23,362 nt of DNA from a virus. Below the pieces are notes generated by a model. It did not search any database. It was not told where the DNA came from and saw nothing but the letters and a program-made list of their open reading frames with translations. The stretch is from positions 1 through 23,362 of the IMG/VR virus record IMGVR_UViG_3300049734_000601; one strand, written 5' to 3'. The position numbers were made by a program, and so were the translations under genes. Each line of letters starts with the position of its first letter. Position 1 is the stretch's first letter. Positions 6,262-13,656 of the stretch are shown piece by piece.

Positions 6262-6357
6262 ATGTTTTCTGGCACAGGATTTGGCATTGTAGTAGGTATG
6301 GCTATCATGTTTTTTTATGATTTATTGTTCCCATACCTAGTTAAGTTTATTTTCTGA
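6262..6357 (+). CDS. Possible 31-residue membrane peptide
   Basis: An ATG at 6262 opens a 31-codon frame ending in TGA at 6355-6357. The product (FGIVVGMAIMFFYDLLFPYL as its core) is one hydrophobic segment, long enough to cross a membrane once. A purine-rich AGAGGAAAAGG lies upstream, rather far from the start. It is short enough to occur by chance, but its composition differs from random AT-rich translation. It fills an otherwise gene-free gap between parA and the outer-membrane gene. Confidence 0.35.
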   Translation: MFSGTGFGIVVGMAIMFFYDLLFPYLVKFIF

Positions 6358-6368
6358 TATTTATTAGT

Positions 6369-6402
6369 TTGACGAGAGATGAAAAGTTAACTATATAGTT
6401 AA
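6369..6402 (+). promoter_or_regulatory. Promoter with 16-bp palindromic operator
   Basis: TTGACG (6369-6374), a 17-base spacer and TATATA (6392-6397) make a sigma-70-like promoter for the secreted-protein gene that begins at 6439. The perfect palindrome TTAACTATATAGTTAA (6387-6402) lies exactly over the -10 box, the usual place for a repressor operator. TATAGT two bases downstream is an alternative -10 box. Confidence 0.5.
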
Positions 6403-6438
6403 TATGTCATCAATCACTCTGAATATGGAGATCTCGTC

Positions 6439-7227
6439 ATGAAATTAAAACATTGGATTTTATTGTTAGGCCTATTACTTATTGGGGTATGCATATGTTT
6501 ATACACTGCTCGTCCCGCCGCGGCCGACTGTTTTGATGGATTTTATTCTGGGGTAGGTCTTGGAACCTCTTTACATCCACTGAAAACCGTAGGCACTAGA
6601 AACGTTACCTTTGATAACATATCTATGGGGCCTCTCATTGAATCGTTAGAAACAAGACGTAATGCCTGCCCTATCTTTAGCGGTTTTATTGGATATGCTA
6701 AGCATTTTGATAAATTTTATAGTGCGCTTGAAGGCACCTTAGAGTATGCAAGAAAACGCGACAAAATCATTAAAGACACAAAAATGCAGTGGGAGCCGAT
6801 CTACATCAAGCATTATAGCAAGATAAATTACCAATTAAGAGACGTAGAGCCATCACTGGATTTGAAATTTGGATACCGTACCCATGATAGAAGCGTGCTT
6901 TATTATAGAGTTGGTGCAGCTTACAACAAAATTAAGGGTCATGTATATGTGAATTCAATCGCGCACCACGATGGAATGGGTGAGCATTTTGACGTTACCG
7001 CAGTCGAAAACTTTAGCATGAAAGCGCCAAGCTTTAGAAATGGAGTGGGCATCCTCTATAAATTCGATCGCTTCAACCTGCAAGCAGACTATGTATTAAG
7101 TCATTACGGCACAAAGCGCATTAAAAAAACAAGTAAACATACTAACCCAAATTTTGTCACAAAAGTGGAGCATGGAAGCGACCTAAAGTTAATGCATCAG
7201 GCGTTTAAATTATCTATTATTTTTTAA
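6439..7227 (+). CDS. Exported beta-barrel-like outer-membrane protein
   Basis: This gene encodes 262 residues. The N-terminus is a signal peptide: KLKH basic end, a hydrophobic core LLLGLLLIGVCICLY, and a cleavage-like ARPAAA-D near residue 30. The mature part begins with FDGFYSGVGLGTS, a common opening strand of small outer-membrane barrels. It continues with alternating beta-rich strands (SALEGTLEYA, LDLKFGYRT, VLYYRVGAAYNK, FNLQADYVLSHYG) and ends in LMHQAFKLSIIF. A terminal aromatic residue is the usual outer-membrane assembly signal. GGAG lies 10 bases before the ATG. Within a phage this could be a lysogenic-conversion gene that changes the host surface or blocks superinfection, which is inference. 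It is followed after 22 bases by the SPFH gene. Confidence 0.75.
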   Translation: MKLKHWILLLGLLLIGVCICLYTARPAAADCFDGFYSGVGLGTSLHPLKTVGTRNVTFDNISMGPLIESLETRRNACPIFSGFIGYAKHFDKFYSALEGTLEYARKRDKIIKDTKMQWEPIYIKHYSKINYQLRDVEPSLDLKFGYRTHDRSVLYYRVGAAYNKIKGHVYVNSIAHHDGMGEHFDVTAVENFSMKAPSFRNGVGILYKFDRFNLQADYVLSHYGTKRIKKTSKHTNPNFVTKVEHGSDLKLMHQAFKLSIIF

Positions 7228-7249
7228 TCTAGCCTCAAGGGAGAGGATC

Positions 7250-8206
7250 ATGATTTTATTTATTTTGTTATGCCTAGCAACAGTAATTTTTATACCATTG
7301 GGCATTATTATGATATGCGTTGGCCATTATAGGTGGATGACGACAATTCTGTCGATTGCGATCCTATGGGGCTTCACATTTATAGCTTGCCTTGAACGCA
7401 TCAACCCAGGTGAAGTGGGTGTTGTGGTTAATCTGCTGGGCTCAGAGAAGGGTGTAGAAGAAAAAGAATTAAAAGTTGGTTATCATCTCATTACCCCCTG
7501 GCAAAAAATCTATAGATTTCCGATTTTTGACCAAAATCACCAATGGACTGAATCTGAAGGCTTTAGTTTTCAGACCCAAGAAGGCCTATCGGTGCATGCG
7601 GATATCGGGATCAGTTTCAATTTGCTTCCCGCCAAAGTGCATGAGCTTTTTTGTAAGTATAGAAGAGGCATGCAAGAAATCACTGACCTTTTTATACGTA
7701 ATAATGTTAGGGATGCTATCAATCGCCATGCTTCAAAAATGAAGATCGAGGATTTATATGGTCAGAAAAAGGAGGAGTTCTTTAATGAAATCTTAAGTGA
7801 TTTACATAAAGAATTGCAGCCTTTGGGATTTAATATCTCACACATATATATTATAGGTCGGTTTGGTGTTCCAGATAATGTTAAAGAAGCCTTAAATCGT
7901 AAGATAGAAGCCACCCAGAGGGCTCAGCAGCGCGAGAATGAATTAAGGGAAGCAGAAGCAGAGGCCAAGAAACAAATTGCCTTTACGGAAGGCTCAGCGA
8001 GAAGCGCTATGATCACTGCCAAAGCAACTGCCGATGCGCTACTACTTGAAGCTAAGGCTCAGGCAGAAGCCAATAGAATGTTATCTCAGTCACTTACAAG
8101 AGAAGTAATAGAATATCAGGCGACGCTTAAGTGGAATGGCATTTTACCAAGTGCCATGAGCGGAGAACAGATGCCGTTTCTTTTATCGGTTGGGGGTAGA
8201 AAATAA
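7250..8206 (+). CDS. SPFH/band-7 (prohibitin-like) membrane protein
   Basis: This gene encodes 318 residues. Two hydrophobic segments lie at about 3-25 and 29-48, followed by the SPFH domain at about 55-230. Recognisable parts are CLERINPGEVGVVVNLLG, the LKVGYHLITPWQKIYRFP strand pair, VHADIGISFNL, and the FGVPDNVKEALNRKIEATQRAQ helix. The C-terminal helix is the alanine/glutamate-rich coiled coil typical of prohibitins and HflK/HflC (EAEAEAKKQ, AKATADALLLEAKAQAEA). Family members form large membrane rings that organise membrane areas and hold FtsH protease. A phage copy might alter FtsH activity or protect the membrane, which is inference. GGGAGAGG stands upstream of the ATG, and the next gene begins directly after its TAA. 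Confidence 0.88.
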   Translation: MILFILLCLATVIFIPLGIIMICVGHYRWMTTILSIAILWGFTFIACLERINPGEVGVVVNLLGSEKGVEEKELKVGYHLITPWQKIYRFPIFDQNHQWTESEGFSFQTQEGLSVHADIGISFNLLPAKVHELFCKYRRGMQEITDLFIRNNVRDAINRHASKMKIEDLYGQKKEEFFNEILSDLHKELQPLGFNISHIYIIGRFGVPDNVKEALNRKIEATQRAQQRENELREAEAEAKKQIAFTEGSARSAMITAKATADALLLEAKAQAEANRMLSQSLTREVIEYQATLKWNGILPSAMSGEQMPFLLSVGGRK

Positions 8207-8434
8207 ATGCAACTTAGTAAAATAACAAAAAAACTTTTCTTGAAACTTTTTGGCAAAAAAAAGAAGAAACCAAGAAAAAAAGTTCTCAGAAAAAAGGACA
8301 GCGCAATTGTATTAGAACGCAAGGACAGTTGCGCTGTTACTAAAAGTTGCGATGAAAGTTCTGATGGCAAAAAGCTTTGTTCAATAGAACTAGGCGACAA
8401 TAGGGAGGGATATCGTGATCAAGAAAAAACCTAA
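8207..8434 (+). CDS. Small lysine-rich unknown protein
   Basis: This gene encodes 75 residues. The first 30 are strongly basic (LFGKKKKKPRKKVLRKKDS), and the rest are polar with three cysteines (SCAVTKSCDE and KLCSIE). The ATG follows immediately after the stop of the SPFH gene, and the 3' end overlaps the next start by 20 bases. This tight packing supports translation. The basic end could bind nucleic acid or membrane phospholipid. No family is recognised. Confidence 0.5.
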   Translation: MQLSKITKKLFLKLFGKKKKKPRKKVLRKKDSAIVLERKDSCAVTKSCDESSDGKKLCSIELGDNREGYRDQEKT

Positions 8435-8879
8435 AAAATCAAATATTGTTAAAAAGTCTAAAGCTGCCCCATTAAAAAAAACCTCTAAAATAAAAGACGA
8501 TCTAAGGAAAAAAATAAAAGCAGCTTCTTTGGATATAGAACAAGCGCTTAAAATGTACCCAAAACACTTTATGCTTCTTGTAAAATTTGATGATGAGGGG
8601 ACTTATTTAATACATAAAAGAATCCCAACTTCAGAATTTATTTTTGAAGGCCGGGGTATGACCTGTGGGGATTTTCAGCCTGTCATCAAAAAATACCGAT
8701 GCTCTTATAATATCGTGTTTTTAATTGGCTCAAAACACAGCAAAGTCAAAGATGATTTTTTGAAAAAAATAATCGATTTTGGAACACCTTATTACTTTGT
8801 TGAGGACTTTGTTAGCGTATTTGATGCGATGTTTGGTGCCAGAACCTCTAGTGAGAAGGAAGTAAGACTATGTCAATAG
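8415..8879 (+). CDS. Unknown 154-residue protein with lysine-rich N-terminus
   Basis: The start is GTG, preceded by GGGAGGG at good distance. Residues 1-35 are a lysine-rich arm like that of the gene before it. Residues 40-145 form a compact alpha/beta domain (HFMLLVKFDDEGTYLIHKRI, NIVFLIGSKHSKVKDDFLKK, PYYFVEDFVSVFDAMFG) that I cannot assign. Two successive genes with basic N-terminal tails suggest shared localisation, for example to nucleic acid. It overlaps the next gene by ten bases. Confidence 0.6.
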   Translation: MIKKKPKKSNIVKKSKAAPLKKTSKIKDDLRKKIKAASLDIEQALKMYPKHFMLLVKFDDEGTYLIHKRIPTSEFIFEGRGMTCGDFQPVIKKYRCSYNIVFLIGSKHSKVKDDFLKKIIDFGTPYYFVEDFVSVFDAMFGARTSSEKEVRLCQ

Positions 8880-9061
8880 ATGACAGATGCGAAGATGATA
8901 ATCCTCATGATTTTTTGGTTACCAAAAAGAAAATTAATTTCGATTCAGAGCTGGTCACCGAGCTTCTTTGCGTAAAGTGTTTAAATGTTTATTCCATAGA
9001 GGAAATAATTGATCGCTCAATCAAAATCAAGGGTTGCCCTAAATGTCATAAAGATGAATAG
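8870..9061 (+). CDS. Small putative zinc-ribbon protein
   Basis: This gene encodes 63 residues with two CxxC pairs, CVKC near residue 38-41 and CPKC near 57-60, separated by a 15-residue polar linker. Such spacing fits a zinc ribbon. The N-terminal half is acidic. It overlaps the genes on both sides by a few bases, as expected in a compact phage operon. The role is unknown. Confidence 0.6.
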   Translation: MSIDDRCEDDNPHDFLVTKKKINFDSELVTELLCVKCLNVYSIEEIIDRSIKIKGCPKCHKDE

Positions 9062-9314
9062 AAAAGATTTTATTGCATTATTTGGTCGTGATGCATCTTT
9101 AAAAATTAGCGGTGTGAGCGCTGGCATTCTGGATAGTCTATCGTTGTTGTTATCCGTTTCTATGCCGGAAGATATAATAGACGATAAAAATTTTCAAGAA
9201 ATTCGTGGCAGATTTTCTTATTATTTAATAGATTCTTTGGTTGAGGTTCATGTAGCTAAGGATGCTTTGAAAATTTTTACAAACTTGGTCGATAAACACA
9301 TTATTTTTATATGA
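9054..9314 (+). CDS. Unknown small acidic helical protein
   Basis: I place the start at the ATG 9054, giving 86 residues, which overlaps the TAG of the gene before it. A longer frame from 9009 lies inside that gene. The product is helical (SVSAGILDSLSLLLSVSMPE, RFSYYLIDSLVEVHVAKDALKIF) with no recognised motif. The ribosome site is weak, so translation probably depends on coupling. Confidence 0.5.
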   Translation: MNRKDFIALFGRDASLKISGVSAGILDSLSLLLSVSMPEDIIDDKNFQEIRGRFSYYLIDSLVEVHVAKDALKIFTNLVDKHIIFI

Positions 9315-9331
9315 TAACGGAATGAATTTAA

Positions 9332-9763
9332 ATGAAAATTAACATGGTTAACGATCCTATTATGATCTCACCTTTTGAAGAGGGTGCTTTTGATAAAAAA
9401 ACAATTAAAAATTATGAAGAGCTTCTTGGCATAGAATATATAAGATGTATTACTTTAGATCCCGGGTTCGATAAGTTTGTCCAATATCATAGACAGGAAG
9501 GTCGAAAATTGGTGCTATCAGCCAGGTATAAACTGTATAGAAGAAATCAATATTTTAAAGAAGATGATTTACCAGAGTTCTCCCCCTATATAAGGCACAT
9601 AGCATGGCTATCTCATGCATTTCTAAATGTCGAGGTAATGTACTCAGGAAAACCCTTTTCTTTTGACACTGAACTGACTATTCTGAACGATCCTGTGTGT
9701 GAGAATTCGTTAGTTGATCAGCAGAGGCGATCCATTGCCTTAACCTCACGACCCTCGCCTTAG
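9332..9763 (+). CDS. Unknown 143-residue protein, tail overlapping tyrS
   Basis: ATG at 9332 follows CGGAATGAATTTAA, a weak ribosome site. The protein is mixed alpha/beta, with RKLVLSARYKLYRRNQYFK and HIAWLSHAFLNVEVMYSGKP, but no known family. Its last 28 codons overlap the 3' end of the leftward tyrosyl-tRNA synthetase gene on the other strand. The residues encoded there (DQQRRSIALTSRPSP) have no clear pattern and may be an accidental extension. Confidence 0.5.
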   Translation: MKINMVNDPIMISPFEEGAFDKKTIKNYEELLGIEYIRCITLDPGFDKFVQYHRQEGRKLVLSARYKLYRRNQYFKEDDLPEFSPYIRHIAWLSHAFLNVEVMYSGKPFSFDTELTILNDPVCENSLVDQQRRSIALTSRPSP

Positions 9764-10931
9764 TTTTTCCTACTTGAAAAAGGTTTTCAGAATTAGCGTA
9801 TATCATGTAGGATTCGTTATCTATTTTTTCCCCATTTATTCGGACCGCGCCAGACTTGATATGTCTTCTGGCCTCCATATTGGTTTTAGTTAAACAACTA
9901 TATTTTAGCAAATGAACAATATTTAATCCATTCTCGGTGACCTGGAGAGTTACTATTTCGGAATTTTTTGGCAACGCTTTTTTTTGAAATCTATCTATGA
10001 ATTCAGCTTTGGTTGAGATGGCAGCGTCTGGGCCATGGTAAAGGGCCGTTAATTCTTCTGCTAATAGCATTTTAACATCCCGAGGATTAGTATCCATATG
10101 CAAATATTCTATAAACGCTTTTTTAGAATCCTTTGAACCCACGCTTAGTAGCGTTATGTATTTTTCTAAAAGCGTGTCTGATATTGACATGATTTTTCCA
10201 AACATTTCTTGAGGAGAATGGTTCAGACAAATCGCATTTCCGAGTGATTTTGACATCTTCATTTTACCATCCAACCCCTCAAGGAGTGGAAGCATAATGA
10301 TAGATTGAGGATTCTGGCCAAATGACTTTTGTAATTCTCTTCCTACCAATAGGTTGAACTTCTGATCCATGCCGCCAATTTCGATGCCGCATTTAAGGTG
10401 AACGCTATCATAGCCTTGCAAGAGTGGATATAAGAATTCATGGATGGAGATCGGAAGGTTTTCTTTATATCTATATATGAAAGTCGTTGCGTTCAAGCAT
10501 CCTTGCACGGTGTATTTACTGGCTATCCCTATTAAATCTTGTAACTTTAATTCGGATAGCCATGTAGAATTAAATAATAGTTCAGTTTTGTGTGGATTAA
10601 GTATTTTAAAAACCTGATCTTTGTAGGTCTGGGCATTCTTAATTACCTCTTCTGGACTCAACGCTTTTCTAGCAGTCGTCACGCCCGAGGGGTCGCCTAT
10701 CATTGCTGTAAAGTCCCCAATAACCAATAATACGAGGTGCCCAAGATCTTGAAATTTTCTAAGCAGGTTAAGCAACACGGTATGCCCTAAATGTAGGTCT
10801 GGTGCTGTTGGATCAAATCCTGCTTTTATTCTGAGAGGCTTTGGATGGACATGACAGAGGTTTAATTTTTTTTCAATTTCACTTTCGCCAATCGCTTCGT
10901 ATTCGTGTGTAATTATATCGCTTAATTTCAT
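9678..10931 (-). CDS. tyrS: Tyrosyl-tRNA synthetase
   Basis: This gene encodes 417 residues, full length for class I TyrRS, the enzyme that charges tRNA-Tyr with tyrosine. The signature DLHLGH is at 45-50 and KMSKS at 225-229. The tyrosine-site elements EFLYPLLQGYDS and GGMDQKFNLLVGREL are in place; GGTDQ is more usual. The S4-type RNA-binding domain lies at about 335-375 (EARRHIKSGAVRINGEKI). The IGDFTAMIGDPSG pattern fits the TyrZ-like branch found in many proteobacteria. Only the last 20 residues (ASADQLTNSHTQDRSE) look foreign. They come from DNA shared with the gene on the opposite strand. GGAG stands nine bases before the ATG. The enzyme looks active, but no tRNA-Tyr gene is in the window. 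It is separated by 57 bases from the divergent sigma gene. Confidence 0.95.
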   Translation of the reverse strand: MKLSDIITHEYEAIGESEIEKKLNLCHVHPKPLRIKAGFDPTAPDLHLGHTVLLNLLRKFQDLGHLVLLVIGDFTAMIGDPSGVTTARKALSPEEVIKNAQTYKDQVFKILNPHKTELLFNSTWLSELKLQDLIGIASKYTVQGCLNATTFIYRYKENLPISIHEFLYPLLQGYDSVHLKCGIEIGGMDQKFNLLVGRELQKSFGQNPQSIIMLPLLEGLDGKMKMSKSLGNAICLNHSPQEMFGKIMSISDTLLEKYITLLSVGSKDSKKAFIEYLHMDTNPRDVKMLLAEELTALYHGPDAAISTKAEFIDRFQKKALPKNSEIVTLQVTENGLNIVHLLKYSCLTKTNMEARRHIKSGAVRINGEKIDNESYMIYANSENLFQVGKTKARVVRLRQWIASADQLTNSHTQDRSE

Positions 10932-10988
10932 TTGTGTTTCTCCGAAACCTAACTATACTTATCTTATCTTAATAACTTCGGTGATTTT

Positions 10989-11930
10989 ATGCAAGAAAAA
11001 CTATTAGATAATTTACACGGCAAAGAACCAGAACAATGTGTAAACATACTAACTATATACCTTAATCAAATTGGAAAAATTCCAAGGCTAACACAAGAGG
11101 AAGAGAGACACTATGCCGTGCTTGCGCGAATGGGTGATAAGGTTGCTCGTGACAAACTCATCACCTCCAACCTTAAGTTAGTTGTTAACCTATCTAAAAT
11201 ATATAAGGCGCGCGGCTATGACATCAGAGATTGCATTGAAGAAGGAAATATAGGCCTGTTCAAAGCCATCGATAAATTTAACCCAGAATCGGGCTGTCGA
11301 TTTTCTACATACGCGGCATACTGGGTAAGGGAAGCGATAGAGCATTCTTTTTCCAACAATGATAGAAACGTTTTGTTGCCATATAATATAGTTTCCAAAA
11401 TAAATAAAATCATAAAAAAAAATGATGAACTTACTAAGAAACTACATAAGAGACCTACTCTAGAACAAATTTCGCAATGTTTAGGAGAAAACCAAAACGA
11501 GATCGCAGCATTAATTAACATCAGCCTTAATGGTCCATCCTTAGATGAACTGGTAGAGGGTCTTGTCGCGACGCGTTCAGCAATGATGATGCATACATCG
11601 CAGCGCAACAAACGTCTTGGATCGATGGACATTACATACAGAACGCTACTTGATATAGTTCAATCAGACGATCCGTCCCCAGAATCCCAAGAGATAAAAT
11701 TTGAAGAGCGTCAAAATGTCTATGCATTACTGAATAGCTTAAGTCCTCTTCAAAGAAAGGTGTTAATGATGCGCTACGGGTTAAATGAAAACCAAGAAGA
11801 AAACATATTTGCTGAAATCGGTCGTCAGAATGGTGTATCTCGTGAAAACATCCGTCTTTTGCACAACAAAGCCATACAAAACATACGAAAATTCATTAAA
11901 GAAAGAAACATAAAAAAGGAGGACATTTAA
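10989..11930 (+). CDS. Sigma-70 family RNA polymerase sigma factor
   Basis: This gene encodes 313 residues with the layout of RpoS/RpoD-type group 2 factors. A region 1.2-like VNILTIYLNQIGKIPRLT is at 18-34. Region 2 lies at about 55-131 and includes DCIEEGNIGLFKAIDKF and FSTYAAYWVREAIEHS. A region 3 helix set runs from about 133-180. Region 4 is at about 248-305, with SPLQRKVLMMRYGLNENQ and the helix-turn-helix SRENIRLLHNKAIQNIRKF. Region 2.4 carries glutamates where RpoD has Q and T in RQAIT, and region 4.2 has L where RpoD has Q in RIRQIE. Promoter preference may therefore be altered. The gene ends one base before the next frame and directly precedes the terminase, so a late-gene regulator is likely. 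It also might steer host RNA polymerase. Confidence 0.93.
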   Translation: MQEKLLDNLHGKEPEQCVNILTIYLNQIGKIPRLTQEEERHYAVLARMGDKVARDKLITSNLKLVVNLSKIYKARGYDIRDCIEEGNIGLFKAIDKFNPESGCRFSTYAAYWVREAIEHSFSNNDRNVLLPYNIVSKINKIIKKNDELTKKLHKRPTLEQISQCLGENQNEIAALINISLNGPSLDELVEGLVATRSAMMMHTSQRNKRLGSMDITYRTLLDIVQSDDPSPESQEIKFEERQNVYALLNSLSPLQRKVLMMRYGLNENQEENIFAEIGRQNGVSRENIRLLHNKAIQNIRKFIKERNIKKEDI

Positions 11931-11931
11931 G

Positions 11932-12243
11932 GTGGACTACAAAGATATTATTTCTGCAAAAGAAGATAATGACCTGCCAAAAAGAAATATTTCATCCATA
12001 CAGGATGATGCATGGAAAATAAAAAGCCTTACCCTGGATCAATACAAAATTTCTCTCCCGGATCATGGCTTACAGACTACGATCTCGAGCGGATCTCAAG
12101 ACTCGAAGCCTCTACCTCCTTGCTCGAGTTTACTAAACAAGCTTGGCCACAGATTGAGCATACACCTTTTGTCAGCGGATGGTACATTGAAGCGCTTTGT
12201 GAACATCTTGAAGCTGCCCTTCAAAGAGAAATCAAAAACTTAA
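11932..12243 (+). CDS. Doubtful 103-codon frame overlapping the terminase start
   Basis: A GTG at 11932 has an excellent ribosome site (AAGGAGG, nine bases upstream), better than that of the terminase itself. The first 27 codons (DYKDIISAKEDNDLPKRN) look like a normal polar peptide. From 12012 onward the frame lies inside the terminase gene in another phase and reads like a shadow (serine-, leucine- and proline-rich). The site may serve a short leader peptide coupled to terminase translation, or the tail may be read only by accident. A lost frame join to the terminase is possible but no slippery sequence is clear. Confidence 0.3.
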   Translation: MDYKDIISAKEDNDLPKRNISSIQDDAWKIKSLTLDQYKISLPDHGLQTTISSGSQDSKPLPPCSSLLNKLGHRLSIHLLSADGTLKRFVNILKLPFKEKSKT

Positions 12244-13646
12244 TCATAAACGTCCCTCCCAGAGCCAGCAAGTCAACTATCATAAGCATTATGCTTGCGC
12301 CATATTGGTGGATCACGCATCCAGAAGAGCGGTTTCTATATGCATCCTACGGAAGTGATTTATCTAACGATCACTCTATAAAATGCCGTCGCGTCATCTC
12401 CTCTCCCTGGTACCAATTGCGTTGGGGAGATAGGTATCGTCTCGTTGGAGATCAGAATACCAAAGAGCGATTTGACAATAATCAGACCGGCTATCGCATT
12501 GCCACATCTGTCGAAGCAAAAATTATGGGTTTTGGTGCAAGCATTTTGATTTGTGACGATCCTAATAATGTGAGAGATGGGGAGTCAGAAGCTTCACGCA
12601 AAAAAACCAATGATTTCATCTCTGGGGGCTGGTCCACCCGGCTAAACGATTTACTCACTGGCGTAAAAATCGTCGTACAACAGCGCGTTCATCAGCAAGA
12701 TGTATCTGGTTACTTGATGGAGCATGACTTGGATGGTGAATGGGTAAAGCTCATCTTGCCAATGGAGTTTGAGAAATCCAGGGTTTGTAAAACAATTATC
12801 TTACCTTCAAGCCACGGAAGGATATGGCAGGACCCGCGTAAGGCAGAAGGAGAAGTGATTTGTCCTGAGCGGTTCTCTCCTCCCGCGCTCAAGCGTCTAA
12901 AGAATGGTTTAGGATCTGAATATAAGGTGGCTGGGCAACTTCAGCAGCGCCCAAGCCCTGAAGATGGCGGTCTCATAAAACGCAGTTGGTTTTCTAAGTG
13001 GAAACAATCCCGCCCCCCAGAAGTTATTCAAATCATCCAGTCCTGGGATACGGCCTTTGAAGATAAAGAGTTTAATTCCTATTCTGCTTGCTCTACTTTC
13101 GGGCTTTTTTATGATGACAAAAAAGTACCTCAGATCATCTTGCTCAGCATGTGGCGGGGAAGAGTGGAATATCCAGAGCTCAGGGCCATGGCAAAACGTC
13201 TTTATAACGATTACCGAGATGACGGTCGTAATCCTAACCTAAAAGTCGATAAGCAAGGAAACTTTAAACCTCATCTTGTTCTGGTGGAGGGGAAGGCCTC
13301 CGGTTTATCTTTGATTCAGGATTTGCGCAGAGCCGGGATCCAAGCCACAAAATTTGATCCCACGCGGTTCGGAGACAAAATGCAGCGCGTGAGATTAATC
13401 AGTTATTTAATCCAAGCCGGAAAAGTTTGGCTTCCCGCTTTGGCCCCCAGTTTTACAAAGTTACGCTCTTTTGCAGAGACGTTTTCTGAGTGCTGTGCTT
13501 TGTTTCCAAATGATGAAGACAGGGACGTAGTTGATACCCTAACCCAAGTGCTTTTAAGGCTACTATATTCTGGCTGGATCACGCACCCAGAAGATCCTGA
13601 TCTCAACTTTTCAGAGCCGGATCGCAAAATGCCTCAGCTTTATTAA
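12012..13646 (+). CDS. terL: Terminase large subunit
   Basis: This gene encodes 544 residues, typical for the motor that cuts the phage concatemer and pumps DNA into the prohead. The N-terminal ATPase has a Walker A variant VPPRASKST at 81-89, with S before the lysine as in several Terminase_6-type proteins. Walker B ILICDDP is at about 178-184. The C-terminal RNase H-like nuclease begins at IQSWDTAFEDKE, and further acidic residues occur in the C-terminal half. TGA at 12006 closes the frame upstream, so ATG 12012 is the only early start, and AGGA stands six bases before it. The small subunit that normally precedes it is not recognisable. The portal gene follows after 24 bases. Confidence 0.93.
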   Translation: MENKKPYPGSIQNFSPGSWLTDYDLERISRLEASTSLLEFTKQAWPQIEHTPFVSGWYIEALCEHLEAALQREIKNLIINVPPRASKSTIISIMLAPYWWITHPEERFLYASYGSDLSNDHSIKCRRVISSPWYQLRWGDRYRLVGDQNTKERFDNNQTGYRIATSVEAKIMGFGASILICDDPNNVRDGESEASRKKTNDFISGGWSTRLNDLLTGVKIVVQQRVHQQDVSGYLMEHDLDGEWVKLILPMEFEKSRVCKTIILPSSHGRIWQDPRKAEGEVICPERFSPPALKRLKNGLGSEYKVAGQLQQRPSPEDGGLIKRSWFSKWKQSRPPEVIQIIQSWDTAFEDKEFNSYSACSTFGLFYDDKKVPQIILLSMWRGRVEYPELRAMAKRLYNDYRDDGRNPNLKVDKQGNFKPHLVLVEGKASGLSLIQDLRRAGIQATKFDPTRFGDKMQRVRLISYLIQAGKVWLPALAPSFTKLRSFAETFSECCALFPNDEDRDVVDTLTQVLLRLLYSGWITHPEDPDLNFSEPDRKMPQLY

Positions 13647-13656
13647 AAAAATTATT

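Noticed and set aside
7476-7742. Plus-strand frame inside the SPFH gene
   Set aside because: It is an out-of-phase shadow of a confidently identified domain.
8116-8400. Leftward frame of 94 codons opposite the lysine-rich gene
   Set aside because: Its phenylalanine-rich sequence is the complement of the lysine codons on the other strand, and no ribosome site precedes it.
11932-12030. Programmed frameshift joining the 103-codon frame to terL
   Set aside because: The A-rich stretch after 12015 does not form a proper slippery heptamer in the right phase, and terL has its own acceptable start.
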